Below, piece by piece: positions 8,078 through 16,831 of a stretch of 64,000 bases of DNA; position 1 is the first letter of the stretch, and each line of letters opens with the position of its first letter. The stretch covers positions 27,518 to 91,517 of the forward strand of contig JAWKVP010000015.1 of the NCBI GenBank assembly GCA_041398005.1. Reading direction: 5' to 3'. Made by a program: the position numbers and the translations under genes. Source of the stretch: JAGREO01 sp020446285. Its GTDB lineage: Bacteria; Pseudomonadota; Alphaproteobacteria; Geminicoccales; Geminicoccaceae. The notes under the pieces are model-generated. The model ran no database searches. It was not told the DNA's origin and saw only the letters and a program-made list of their open reading frames with translations.

Positions 8078-9470
8078 AGGCCGGCGGCGTCTCGCCGAGA
8101 TCGAAGAACAGTCCGGTCATGATCGCGATCGCCTCGCGGGTGGTCGATGCGAGCAGGTGTTCGTCGGGCCCGTGTTGCTTGCAGCCGCCATAGGAATGCG
8201 GGATCCAGATCACCGGCAGGTCGAGATTGCGGGCGAAGATCTCGCTCGGCAATCCGCCGGAGGCGTTGGGCATGAGATTGGGGCTTCGGCTGAGCGTCCG
8301 CTTCAGCGAGGCCATGCACCATTCGACCCAGGGATTTTCCGGATCGGTACGCCAGGCCGGGAAGAAATTGCGGCTGGCAGGGACGATCTCGACCTGTGGA
8401 AAGCCGTGTCTGTCGAGATGTTCCCGCAGTGCTGGCAGCAGGCGATGGCGGTCGACATCGACGGTATGGCGGATCTGGCAATGCGCCCGCGCGTCCGGTT
8501 GCACGCCGTTGACGGGATTTTCCGGGCGGCCGGTGACGAAGGCGAGGATGATGAAGCTCGTCCAGCCGAGCACCCGTTCGGCGACGGAACGTCCGGGTTC
8601 GCCCCAGTCGTCGGCAAGGACGAGCGAGGAATCGCCCGCGTCGCACACCGCGTTGCGCAGGGTTTCGGCGACCCGTGGCGGAATGGATTTCGGCAGCCAT
8701 TCCTCGATCAGGATGCGCCCGCGCGCGGTGGTGATCGTCGCCAGCGCATGGGCAAGGATGATGCCCGGATCCTCGAGGATGCCGCCATAATGGCCCGAAT
8801 GAACGCTGCCCTCGCGCAAATTCACCTGCAGGTCGAAGGTGATGCCGCCGCGATTGCCGAGGGTGACATCGGCGACATCCGGCTGTGTGCGCGGGCCGTC
8901 GCTGGCGATGAGGACATCGGCGGCAAGGAGGTCGCTATGGGCGGCGCAAAGCTCGTCGAGGCCGGGCGAGCCGATTTCCTCGCCGGTCTCGATGAGGAAC
9001 CTGACATTGAAACCGGCCCTGCCGCGTTCAGCGAGCAATTGCGCGAGGGCCGCGATGACGATCGAGTGCTGCCCCTTGTTGTCGGCCGTGCCGCGGCCGT
9101 ACCAGCGATTGCCGTCGATGGTGACCGCCCAGGGATTGAGGCCGCTGCTCCACTGCTCACTGATACCGCGCACGACATCGCCATGGCCGTAGGTGAGGAG
9201 GGTAGGAAGATCGGGATCCTCGATCCGGCTTGCGACGAGGAACGGCCCGCCGCGCGGATCGGGATTGTCGAGGATGCGGTTCTCGAAGCCGAGTGCCGCG
9301 AATGTCGGTGCCATCTCCCCGGCGAGATAGCGATGGAGCTCGCCCTTGCGGCCTTTCTCCTGACTTTCCGTCGGGATCGCGATGCGCCGGCGAAGGTCGG
9401 CAAGGAAGTCGCCCCTGTCGAAATGGGCGAGCGCCCGTTCGATCACCCGTTCGCGTGTTGCGGTCGACAT
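8067..9470 (-). CDS. M20 family metallopeptidase
   Basis: The protein has 467 residues, typical of the dipeptidase/acetylornithine deacetylase family. It has the first metal ligand in LTYGHGDVV, the bridging Asp in WYGRGTADNKGQ, the catalytic Glu pair in LIETGEEIGSPG and a final His in IPHSYGGCKQHGPDEH. A dimerisation insert lies in the middle (GGILEDPGIIL). The enzyme would hydrolyse amide bonds of N-acyl amino acids or short peptides with two zinc ions in the cytoplasm. The start at 9470 gives the usual N-terminal helix. No neighbouring pathway gene narrows the substrate. Confidence 0.92.
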   Translation of the reverse strand: MSTATRERVIERALAHFDRGDFLADLRRRIAIPTESQEKGRKGELHRYLAGEMAPTFAALGFENRILDNPDPRGGPFLVASRIEDPDLPTLLTYGHGDVVRGISEQWSSGLNPWAVTIDGNRWYGRGTADNKGQHSIVIAALAQLLAERGRAGFNVRFLIETGEEIGSPGLDELCAAHSDLLAADVLIASDGPRTQPDVADVTLGNRGGITFDLQVNLREGSVHSGHYGGILEDPGIILAHALATITTARGRILIEEWLPKSIPPRVAETLRNAVCDAGDSSLVLADDWGEPGRSVAERVLGWTSFIILAFVTGRPENPVNGVQPDARAHCQIRHTVDVDRHRLLPALREHLDRHGFPQVEIVPASRNFFPAWRTDPENPWVEWCMASLKRTLSRSPNLMPNASGGLPSEIFARNLDLPVIWIPHSYGGCKQHGPDEHLLASTTREAIAIMTGLFFDLGETPPAFRR

Positions 9471-9533
9471 GCGCCGGTCTCCCCCTCTGGTACCCCATCG
9501 TCGTTCAGTGAATCCGCAACGGGGCGGGCGTTG

Positions 9534-10316
9534 TCAATCGGAGCGGGTCGCGGCACCGATGACGAAGCCGCCGCCGGCGACATCGACCCGGCTTCCGGAG
9601 ACGAAGGACGCCTCGTCGCCGAGAAGCCAGACGGCGGCGGCAGCGACCTCTTCGGCGCGCCCGAGGCGGCCCATGGGGATGGTGCCCGCCACCGCCGCCC
9701 GGCGTTCGGCATCGGTCCTCAGCGCTCCCACCATGTCGGTGTCGGTAACGCCCGGACGAACGGCATTGACGCGGATTCCCTCGCGCGCGACCTCCTTGGC
9801 GAGGGCGATGGTGAAGAGATCGACAGCGCCCTTGGATGCGGCATAGTGCGTCGAGCCGGGCCGGCCGCCGGACGATGCCGCCATCGACGAGATGTTGACG
9901 ATCGCGCCGCCCCGGCCGCCATTTGTCTGCGACATGCGCCGGACGGCCTCGCGACAGCAGATCATCAGGCCGAAGACATTGACCTGCAGCAGCCCGGCGA
10001 GGGTGGCCGCATCCGTCTCCTGCACGCTCATGTGCGAACTCAGGCCGGCATTGTTGACGAGTGCGTCGAGCGTGCCGTAGCGCCCGTCGATTGCTTCGAA
10101 CATGCGCATGATCTGCGCCTCATCACCGATATCGGCCAGAAGGCAGGCGGCCTCTCCGCCCGCTCGTTCGATGTCGTCGGCTACCGCCCGTGCCGCATCG
10201 CCATTCGAATGCCAGTTGATCAGGACGCGATATCCGGCATTCGCGGCCCTGCGCGCGATGGCGGCACCGATCCCCCGCGATCCTCCCGTGACAAGCAATG
10301 TCCTGCCATGTGTCAT
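9534..10316 (-). CDS. Short-chain dehydrogenase/reductase
   Basis: The protein has 260 residues. It has the NAD(P)-binding TGGSRGIGAAIA at the N-terminus, the NNAG motif near residue 87, the catalytic Ser in VNISSMA and the Y-x-x-x-K pair in HYAASKGAVD. The C-terminus (SFVSGSRVDVAGGGF) is typical of FabG-like enzymes. The ATG at 10316 is preceded by a purine-rich GGAGGGAGGGA site. A free-standing fatty-acid FabG is unlikely without an acyl-carrier protein gene; a sugar or alcohol dehydrogenase is equally possible. The gene is co-directional with the M20 peptidase 63 bases downstream. Confidence 0.9.
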   Translation of the reverse strand: MTHGRTLLVTGGSRGIGAAIARRAANAGYRVLINWHSNGDAARAVADDIERAGGEAACLLADIGDEAQIMRMFEAIDGRYGTLDALVNNAGLSSHMSVQETDAATLAGLLQVNVFGLMICCREAVRRMSQTNGGRGGAIVNISSMAASSGGRPGSTHYAASKGAVDLFTIALAKEVAREGIRVNAVRPGVTDTDMVGALRTDAERRAAVAGTIPMGRLGRAEEVAAAAVWLLGDEASFVSGSRVDVAGGGFVIGAATRSD

Positions 10317-10472
10317 CTCTCGTCCCTCCCTCCTCGGCCGGACCTCCGGTTCCCGTGATCCGGCCGAAACGCCGGTCCGCATACTGTCTGATTAACTCTC
10401 TTTTTACCAACTTGCGCCATAGAAGGATCGTCTGCCGTCGGTCATGGCTCCCGGCGGACGGGCCGGGTCCCG

Positions 10473-11636
10473 ATGGCTCTCATGGCCGGGGACATGGGCA
10501 ACGGGAAGGTGATGAACGGAAATCCCCAAAACGACGATCGCTCGCGTGGCGGTCTTCGCAGCCTCGGCATTCTTGCCGGAGCGGCCATGGCGACGGTTCT
10601 CTCGGCATGGATGGATCCGGGCAGGCCGGTCGAGCCGCCACGCGAACGGCCCAATGCTACCGGCGCGTTGCGCGATGCCGAGGCATCCGCTTCCGGCAAG
10701 CATGCGGCGCCGCTCGCCGGCGCCGCCATTCGCGGCATGTCCACCGCACTCGAGCGCAACAACACCGCACGGCGCGAGATCGAGGCGCAGCGGGCACGGA
10801 CCGCCGATCGCACCAGTCGCATGGATCGCCATCTCGCACGGCTCGAGGGAGAGCTCGACGCCGCGCGCAGCCGGGATGCCGGCAAGTCATGGCGCATCGA
10901 CCAGCTGCGGCGGGAGCTTGCCGCAAGCGACGCATCGAACAGTCCCGAGCTGCATGCGGTCGCAGCCTGGCTCGGCGACCGGCGGGCACTGCTAACGGCC
11001 CTTCTGGTCGATCTCGATGTCGATCACAAGTTGCCCGGTTTCGACGTCCGGCCGGCGACCGGCCCCGATGATGTCGCGGGCGCGGGCGGGCCGCTGGAGA
11101 CCCTGAACGACGGGTTCGTCGAGCCTGCCGGCGGACGGGATCCGGGACCGCGCGCCCTGATGCAGCTGGCGCGTGATCTCGAGGGGCTGGAGGCGGTGGA
11201 ACGTCTCGTCACCCGCCTGCCGCTCGCGGCACCGCTCGACTATTTTCACGTCACCAGCCCGTTCGGCCGTCGCGTCGACCCGCTGACGGGACGAAGGGCG
11301 ATCCATGGCGGCCTCGACATGGGGGCGGCGCGCGGCTCGAAGGTGCTGGCGACGGCAGGCGGCACGGTCCTGCGGGCCGGTCCTGCGGGCGCCTACGGCA
11401 TCCTCGTCGAGATCGATCATGGCGAGGGAATCGTGACCCGTTACGGCCATCTGTCGAAGGCGCTCGTCGAGGCCGGCGAGACGGTCGATCTGCGGACGCC
11501 GGTGGGGATCATCGGCAGTACCGGCCGCAGCACCGGCATTCACCTGCATTACGAGGTGCGCATCGACGACAGGGCGCGCAATCCCTATCGCTTCCTCGAT
11601 GCCGGCCGCAACCCGATGGCGTTCCTGCGCGGCTGA
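10473..11636 (+). CDS. M23 family metallopeptidase (LytM domain), membrane-anchored
   Basis: The protein has up to 387 residues. After a short hydrophobic segment (GILAGAAMATVLSAW) comes a charged helical region, about residues 85-150, likely a coiled coil. The C-terminal LytM/M23 domain has SPFGRRVDPLTG, the zinc ligands in HGGLDMGA, and HLHYEVRI near the end. Such proteins cleave peptidoglycan cross-links or activate amidases in the periplasm. In-frame ATG codons at 10473, 10494 and 10512 are all possible; the first is drawn. It is divergent from the SDR gene. Confidence 0.9.
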   Translation: MALMAGDMGNGKVMNGNPQNDDRSRGGLRSLGILAGAAMATVLSAWMDPGRPVEPPRERPNATGALRDAEASASGKHAAPLAGAAIRGMSTALERNNTARREIEAQRARTADRTSRMDRHLARLEGELDAARSRDAGKSWRIDQLRRELAASDASNSPELHAVAAWLGDRRALLTALLVDLDVDHKLPGFDVRPATGPDDVAGAGGPLETLNDGFVEPAGGRDPGPRALMQLARDLEGLEAVERLVTRLPLAAPLDYFHVTSPFGRRVDPLTGRRAIHGGLDMGAARGSKVLATAGGTVLRAGPAGAYGILVEIDHGEGIVTRYGHLSKALVEAGETVDLRTPVGIIGSTGRSTGIHLHYEVRIDDRARNPYRFLDAGRNPMAFLRG

Positions 11637-11737
11637 AACCAGCAAACCGGCATCCCGCCCGCTCTTTCCCCTTGTATCCGGCCGCCGCATGCGGCAGCGT
11701 CCGCCACCATCGGCCATGTCAGGGAGAAAAGGCGGGA

Positions 11738-12772
11738 ATGCACCCGGACAATCCTGCGATCTGGGCCGTCGCGGCCGGCATGACGCTCGGCGCTGCGACG
11801 GGTTTCCTGCTGGAGCGTAGCCGCTATTGCACCATGGGCGCGCTCACGGACGTGTTTCTTTTCTCGAGCTGGCGCCGCCTGCGCGTCTGGATGGTCGCCA
11901 TCGCCGTAACCACGGCCGCCCTGTCCTGCCTCGCATCCCTGGGGATCCTCGATCCGGCGCGTTCGGCACCCGTTGCGGGCAATGCCGGCATTCCGCTCTC
12001 GATACTGGGTGGGCTGCTGTTCGGCATCGGCATGGTTCTGGCCGGCGGTTGCGCCAGCCGTTCGCTGGTGCGCCTTGGCAGCGGCAGCCTCAAATCGCTT
12101 CTCGTCATTCTCCTGATGATGGTCTTCGCGAGTGCCGTGATCGCGGGGCCGTTTGCCGATCTCCTGCAACCGGCCGCCCCGTGGCGCCCCGATCCTGTCA
12201 TTCCCGATACGATACCGGCGCGCGTCATCGTCGCGTTGGTGGCACTCCTGTTCCTTGCGGCCTGCGCATGGCGGCAGATCCGGCGGGGTGAACGGCGGGA
12301 GCTGTGGCTCGGCCTTGCCCTCGGTGCTGTCTGCACCGCCGCATGGTCCCTGAGCGGTGGCCTGTTCGAGCGCGAAGCACCGCGTTCGGTCGATTTCCTC
12401 GTGCCCGGTGTCGATCTGTTTCTCGCACTCACATCCGGCGAACTCGCCCATGGCGGCCGTCCGCCGGCCGTCTTCTCCACGAGCCTCGTTGCCGGAGCGA
12501 TGTTCGGTGCCTTCGCCTCCTCGCTTGCGGGCGGATCGTTCGCCATCGAGACCTTCTCCGATGCCGGCGACATGAAACGCCATGTGTGTGGCGGCGTGGC
12601 CATGGGGATCGGCGGCGGCCTCGCTTTCGGCTGTACCTTCGGACAGGGCATCGGCGGCCTCTCGACCCTCGCACCGGGGCCTGTCCTCATCGTTCTCGGC
12701 GTGGTCCTCGGGGCGCGGATCGGCCTTCTTCATCTCGAGGGACGGCTGCGCTGGCCGCCCGCTGCGTCCTGA
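11738..12772 (+). CDS. YeeE/YedE family transporter (thiosulfate or sulfur-compound uptake)
   Basis: The protein has 344 residues with about nine membrane segments. It carries the family cysteine motifs RSRYCTMGA near residue 30, AGGCASRS in the first repeat and GCTFGQGIGG in the last. In characterised YeeE proteins these cysteines pass thiosulfate through the inner membrane. The ATG at 11738 follows GGGAGAAAAGGCGGG. The next gene is a TIGR02186 membrane-anchored protein and then a Usp-like protein, which supports a sulfur-related role (inference). Confidence 0.88.
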   Translation: MHPDNPAIWAVAAGMTLGAATGFLLERSRYCTMGALTDVFLFSSWRRLRVWMVAIAVTTAALSCLASLGILDPARSAPVAGNAGIPLSILGGLLFGIGMVLAGGCASRSLVRLGSGSLKSLLVILLMMVFASAVIAGPFADLLQPAAPWRPDPVIPDTIPARVIVALVALLFLAACAWRQIRRGERRELWLGLALGAVCTAAWSLSGGLFEREAPRSVDFLVPGVDLFLALTSGELAHGGRPPAVFSTSLVAGAMFGAFASSLAGGSFAIETFSDAGDMKRHVCGGVAMGIGGGLAFGCTFGQGIGGLSTLAPGPVLIVLGVVLGARIGLLHLEGRLRWPPAAS

Positions 12773-12858
12773 ACGGGTGTCGGATCTCGATTGTACCGTT
12801 TTCATCAGCCGAACCATTGCCTAGAATGACAGGGAATACAGGACCGGGGATTCACGGT

Positions 12859-13611
12859 TTGAAACGCAACCGCATGCTGCTCGCCCTTGTCGCCCTTGCG
12901 CTTTCCCTTCCGGGCAGGCCGCAGGCAGCGTCGGGAGTCGTCGCCGATCTGTCGCATCATCTGATCGCGATCACCACGGCCTTTGCCGGAACGGACGTGC
13001 TCCTCTTCGGCGCGCTCGAGGATGCCGGAACGGATGTCGCGGTCGTCGTGCGCGGGCCGGCGAGCGACGCGGTGGTGCGAAAGAAGAACAGGGTGGGGCC
13101 CATCTGGCTCAATACCGAGGAAGTCACCTTCGCCGGCGCGCCGTCCTACTATGCCGCCGCGGCGAGCAAGCCGCTCGCGGAACTCGCGGATGTGCACGAG
13201 CTGAAACGGCATGGCATCGGTGTCCGGCATATCGGCCTCGAACGGCTCGTCGGCGAGGGGACGAGCGAGGAGGCGGTCGCCGCCTTTACCGAGGCCCTCA
13301 TCCGCAACAAGAAGAAGGTCGCCCTCTATTCCGACGAGCTCCTGCCGGTGCGCTTCGTCGGCCAGCGCCTGTTCCGGACGACACTGGCCTTTCCGGCGAA
13401 CGTGCCGCCGGGCCAGTATGAGGTGCAGGTTTTCGAGATCCGCGACGGGGTCGTCGCCAGTGCGCAGCACAATGCTCTCCTCGTCTCGAAGGTGGGCGTC
13501 GAGGCCGATATCTACGATGCGGCCTACCACAGCCCGGCACTGTACGCGCTGGCGTCGATTGTCCTCGCGGTGGCCGCCGGCTGGGCTGCGAGCGCGATAT
13601 TCAGAAAGTAG
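12859..13611 (+). CDS. TIGR02186 family membrane-anchored protein (Alph_Pro_TM)
   Basis: The protein has 250 residues if the TTG at 12859 is the start, which has a GGGGA site about 9 bases upstream; an ATG at 12826 or 12874 is also possible. It has a signal peptide (MLLALVALALSL), an extracytoplasmic beta-rich domain with TTAFAGTDVLLFGA and PGQYEVQVF, and one C-terminal membrane segment (SIVLAVAAGWAAS). This layout matches the alphaproteobacterial TIGR02186/PF09608 family. Such genes commonly lie beside sulfite-exporter (TauE/SafE) genes; here a YeeE-type transporter takes that place. The biochemical function is unknown. Confidence 0.88.
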   Translation: MKRNRMLLALVALALSLPGRPQAASGVVADLSHHLIAITTAFAGTDVLLFGALEDAGTDVAVVVRGPASDAVVRKKNRVGPIWLNTEEVTFAGAPSYYAAAASKPLAELADVHELKRHGIGVRHIGLERLVGEGTSEEAVAAFTEALIRNKKKVALYSDELLPVRFVGQRLFRTTLAFPANVPPGQYEVQVFEIRDGVVASAQHNALLVSKVGVEADIYDAAYHSPALYALASIVLAVAAGWAASAIFRK

Positions 13612-13617
13612 GTTCCC

Positions 13618-14118
13618 ATGTCCGACGACGAAGCGAGTACGCAGATGAGCGAGCACGAGCGGGTTTTCCTCGTGGTCGTCGACGAGACGGACGAGATGCG
13701 CAATGCCCTGCGCTTTGCCTGCCGCCGCGCGGAACACACCAATGGCCGCGTGGCGCTGCTCTATGTGATCGAACCGGTGGAGTTCCAGCACTGGATCGGC
13801 GTCGGCCGGGTCATGGAGGAGGAAGCGCGGCAGGAGGCCGAACAGCGCGTCCAGTCGCTGGCCAACGAGGTGTACAAGCTCTCCGGCACGCTTCCGGCGA
13901 TCTACATCCGCGAGGGAAACGGCCCCGAGGAACTGCTCCGCCTGCTGGACGAGGACCACACGATCTCGCTGCTCGTCCTCGGCATGGCCAGCGACAACAG
14001 CGATCCGGGACCGCTGGTGAGCTACCTGACCGGCAATATGGGGCGCAACAATCTGAGCGTTCCGCTGACGCTGGTTCCGGGCCAGCTCACCGAGGAACAG
14101 ATCGACCGGCTGACCTGA
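13618..14118 (+). CDS. Universal stress protein family
   Basis: The protein has 166 residues. It begins with a beta-strand FLVVVDETDEMRNAL, has ALLYVIEP and ISLLVLGMAS, and ends in a short tail. This is the UspA fold, although the G-x-x-G ATP motif is weak. It starts 6 bases after the TIGR02186 gene and therefore belongs to the same transcript as the putative sulfur transporter. The function is probably a regulatory or stress role in the cytoplasm. Confidence 0.82.
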   Translation: MSDDEASTQMSEHERVFLVVVDETDEMRNALRFACRRAEHTNGRVALLYVIEPVEFQHWIGVGRVMEEEARQEAEQRVQSLANEVYKLSGTLPAIYIREGNGPEELLRLLDEDHTISLLVLGMASDNSDPGPLVSYLTGNMGRNNLSVPLTLVPGQLTEEQIDRLT

Positions 14119-14206
14119 CACCTGACCGGCCGCACCAGCTTTTCCCGTTCGAAGGGAGCAGCCGGACGATCAGGAAATGCGGTGAAGGAGGTCGATTCGA
14201 ACGGTT

Positions 14207-15082
14207 TCAGATCACCGATTCGCGGCCGTCGAATGTCAGGAGCGAGAGATAGAGGTCCGGACGGCGGTCGCGGAACAGTCCCCAGGAGGCGCGGGCCTGG
14301 CGAATGGCGTCGAGATCGAGGGTCGCCGTCAGGATGCTAGCGGCATCGTCGCATTCGGCGAGAAGGCCGCCGGTTTCATCCGTGATGAACGATCCGCCAT
14401 AGAAGGTCAGCGAACAGGACCGGCCGTCCTCGGTGCCGACCCTGTTCGAGGCCACGACGGGGGTCATATTCGCGCCCGCATGTCCCTGCATGACGCGCCG
14501 CCAGTGGTCGCGGCTGTGCAGTCCGGGTGCCTGCGGCTCGGAGCCGATGGCGGTGGGGTAGAAGAGGATCTCCGCTCCCCTGAGCGCCATGGACCGGGCG
14601 GCTTCGGGAAACCACTGGTCCCAGCAGATGCCGACGCCGATGGTGGCGAATTTCGTCTGCCAGACCTGAAAACCGGTATCGCCCGGCGTGAAATAGAACT
14701 TTTCCTGATAGCCCGGCCCGTCGGGAATGTGGCTCTTGCGGTAGATGCCCATGACCTCGCCGTCGGCGTCGATGACCGCAAGGGAATTGAAATAGGCGTT
14801 GCTCGCCCGTTCGAAGAAACTCACCGGCAGGACGACGCCGAGTTCGGCGGCGAGCCGGCTCATCCGGGCGATGGTGGGGTGGCCCTCGAAGGGCGAGGCG
14901 AGCGCGAAATGGTCGGCAAGCTGGTCCTTGCAGAAATATGGCGATTCGAAGAGTTCCTGCAGGAGAATGATTTGCGCGCCGGCCGCGGCGGCCTCGCGGA
15001 CGAGGCGCTCGGCTTCGCGAATGTTCTCCTCATAGGAATGACTGCACGACATCTGGGTCGCGGCCACCGTTACCTGCGACAT
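14207..15082 (-). CDS. aguB: N-carbamoylputrescine amidase
   Basis: The protein has 291 residues and belongs to the nitrilase superfamily. The catalytic triad is visible: Glu in LLQELFESPYF, Lys in YRKSHIPDGP and Cys in GICWDQWFPEAAR. The last motif and the PGYQEKFYF segment are typical of AguB, which converts N-carbamoylputrescine to putrescine, CO2 and ammonia in the agmatine pathway. The frame extends upstream to 15184, but the ATG at 15082 gives the usual N-terminus. No agmatine deiminase gene (aguA) lies in the window. Confidence 0.9.
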   Translation of the reverse strand: MSQVTVAATQMSCSHSYEENIREAERLVREAAAAGAQIILLQELFESPYFCKDQLADHFALASPFEGHPTIARMSRLAAELGVVLPVSFFERASNAYFNSLAVIDADGEVMGIYRKSHIPDGPGYQEKFYFTPGDTGFQVWQTKFATIGVGICWDQWFPEAARSMALRGAEILFYPTAIGSEPQAPGLHSRDHWRRVMQGHAGANMTPVVASNRVGTEDGRSCSLTFYGGSFITDETGGLLAECDDAASILTATLDLDAIRQARASWGLFRDRRPDLYLSLLTFDGRESVI

Positions 15083-15341
15083 GACGCTCCCTCTTCTCCG
15101 GCTTGCCGGGCCGGGCAACTGATCCGGCACCACCCTAGCAGCGCGTCGACGGAATGCCGATAGCTGCGGCACGATTTCACGCATGTTCCGCCGGATTGCC
15201 GTGGTTCGGGATGATCGCGGTTCGCCACCCGTTTTTCAGGTCATTTCACGTCAGAATGAAAAAGTCGGAATCAGGGATTGTCATTTGGGTTTCATCAACC
15301 TTAAGATTTGATAACAAACACTCATAGCCAAGGAGGCAGGC

Positions 15342-15485
15342 ATGAGCGTCGAACAGACAAGACCTTTGTCCGCGAGCCGTTCGCTGAGGCTGCCGATTGA
15401 CTGGCGCTTTGGCATCCGGGCATTTCTCTGGCTGTTTTCCCTGACCCTTTTGACCCTTCTCATGACCACCAGCCGGTTTTTCTGA
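15342..15485 (+). CDS. 47-residue single-span membrane protein
   Basis: A short frame starts at the ATG at 15342, 6 bases after a perfect AGGAGG site at 15331-15336, and stops at 15485. The product begins MSVEQTRPLS, has a basic middle (DWRFGIRAF) and then one hydrophobic segment (LWLFSLTLLTLLM) ending SRFF. It looks like a small inner-membrane protein. An AT-rich upstream segment and a hairpin 20 bases downstream frame it as an independent transcript. No family is recognised. Confidence 0.7.
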   Translation: MSVEQTRPLSASRSLRLPIDWRFGIRAFLWLFSLTLLTLLMTTSRFF

Positions 15486-15504
15486 CCGCGCCGGTATCAT
15501 CAGC

Positions 15505-15528
15505 GCGCCGGTATTGAAGCACCGGCGC
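15505..15528. terminator. GC-rich hairpin between convergent genes
   Basis: Perfect 8-base arms GCGCCGGT (15505-15512) and ACCGGCGC (15521-15528) enclose an 8-base loop. It lies between the stop of the 47-residue gene and the end of the diaminopropionate ammonia-lyase gene, so it could terminate transcription from both sides. No clear U-run follows on either strand. Confidence 0.5.
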
Positions 15529-15539
15529 GATCTCAACCT

Positions 15540-16697
15540 TCAGTCGCGCGGCGGATGGCCGACGATTTTTTCGTAGAGCGCGGGGTCGGTTGCGCCCTCA
15601 CTGCCGAAAACGAGGATCCGGCTCGTAGCACCGAGGCCGATGGCTGCTGCCTTGTCGGGCTCGGCGAGGAGTGCGATCGCACCGGCCAGTCCTGCCACGG
15701 CCGATTCCCCGGCGGTAACCGGTGCGTCACGTCCCGTGCCCCTCGCCAGGAGACGCATGCAGCCGGCGGCGGCGCTGTCGGGAACGGTCATGAACGCGAA
15801 GCTGCCGCCATCGAGAATTTCCATGGCGATGAGGGATGCTTCCCCGCAGGAAAGGCCGGCCATGATCGTTTCCTCCCCGATCGCGACCGGGGTGAGCCTG
15901 CCGGCCCTTGCGGTTGCGATGATGCAGGCGGCGAGAACGGGTTCGACGATCACCAGTCGGGGGCGGTCGGCGCCGTAACGCGACCAGCTTCGAAAGCATG
16001 CGGCAGCCGCGAGGCCGCCGACACCGCCCTGGATGAAGATATGGGTCGGGGGGCGGTCGATCTGGTCGAGTGCCTCGTCGATCATCACCCCGTAGCCCTG
16101 CATCACCAGCCTGGGAATATCCACATAGCCGGGATACGAGGTGTCGGAGACGACGGTCCAGCCCTCGCGGGCGGCATCGGTGGCCGCCTGCCTGACGCTG
16201 TCGTCATAGGTGCCGTCGACCCTTCGGACCTCGGCGCCGAATGCCTCGATCGCCGCCCGGCGCCCCTCGCTCACATGCTTGTGGATGTAGATCACGCAGC
16301 GGCAGCCGAACCGCTCTGCCCCCCAGGCGACCGAGCGGCCATGGTTTCCATCCGTTGCGCAGGTCACGGTGATGCCCGGACCATGCGCCTCCACGAGGCG
16401 TTCGACGGCATAGGCGCCGCCGAGTGCCTTGAAGCTGCCGAGACCGAAGCGGCCGCCCTCGTCCTTGTAGGCGAGCGCGGCGATGCCGAGTTCGCCCGCG
16501 AGGCCCGCGAGATCGTGCAGCGGGGTCGGCCGATAGCCATTCCAGGCGCGGATATGGCGCTGTGCCTCGGAAAAGCCCGCCTCGTCGAGCACGGCCGCCT
16601 CGCGAGGACCGTATGCGCGGCTGGCATGACGCGGATTGATGAACAGATCCGGCTTCGCGGCTTCCCATTCCGCAGTGAGTGCGTTTGCTAGTGACAT
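15540..16697 (-). CDS. dpaL: Diaminopropionate ammonia-lyase
   Basis: The protein has 385 residues and is a fold-type II pyridoxal-phosphate enzyme. The PLP lysine is in GLGSFKALGGAY and the phosphate loop/active-site region is ATDGNHGRSVAWGA; FIQGGVGGLAAA forms the second cofactor-binding Gly-rich loop. These match DpaL (YgeX), which splits 2,3-diaminopropionate into pyruvate and two ammonia. The ATG at 16697 gives the expected N-terminus. It follows the TRAP binding-protein gene on the same strand, which may supply an amino-acid substrate (inference). Confidence 0.92.
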   Translation of the reverse strand: MSLANALTAEWEAAKPDLFINPRHASRAYGPREAAVLDEAGFSEAQRHIRAWNGYRPTPLHDLAGLAGELGIAALAYKDEGGRFGLGSFKALGGAYAVERLVEAHGPGITVTCATDGNHGRSVAWGAERFGCRCVIYIHKHVSEGRRAAIEAFGAEVRRVDGTYDDSVRQAATDAAREGWTVVSDTSYPGYVDIPRLVMQGYGVMIDEALDQIDRPPTHIFIQGGVGGLAAAACFRSWSRYGADRPRLVIVEPVLAACIIATARAGRLTPVAIGEETIMAGLSCGEASLIAMEILDGGSFAFMTVPDSAAAGCMRLLARGTGRDAPVTAGESAVAGLAGAIALLAEPDKAAAIGLGATSRILVFGSEGATDPALYEKIVGHPPRD

Positions 16698-16747
16698 GTG
16701 TGGTATTCCATCAGCCGGATACGGGACACGGGCGGGAGCGGAACGGA

Positions 16748-16774
16748 CACGCGCCGCGAAACATGCGGCGCGTG
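16748..16774. terminator. Strong 10-bp hairpin between the TRAP binding protein and dpaL
   Basis: Arms CACGCGCCGC (16748-16757) and GCGGCGCGTG (16765-16774) pair perfectly around a 7-base loop. On the minus strand it follows the stop of the TRAP binding-protein gene and precedes dpaL. No U-run follows, so it may be a factor-independent terminator of low efficiency or an mRNA-stabilising structure. Confidence 0.5.
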
Positions 16775-16831
16775 CTGTTCTTCGGTTCCCGCTCGTGAAT
16801 GGTTCGTCGAGCGGATGACCGACCTGTCAGG

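Noticed and set aside
8001..10358. A 785-codon plus-strand open frame
   Set aside because: It lies antisense to the M20 peptidase and SDR genes, has no ribosome-binding site and no recognisable domain; the minus-strand genes have clear motifs.
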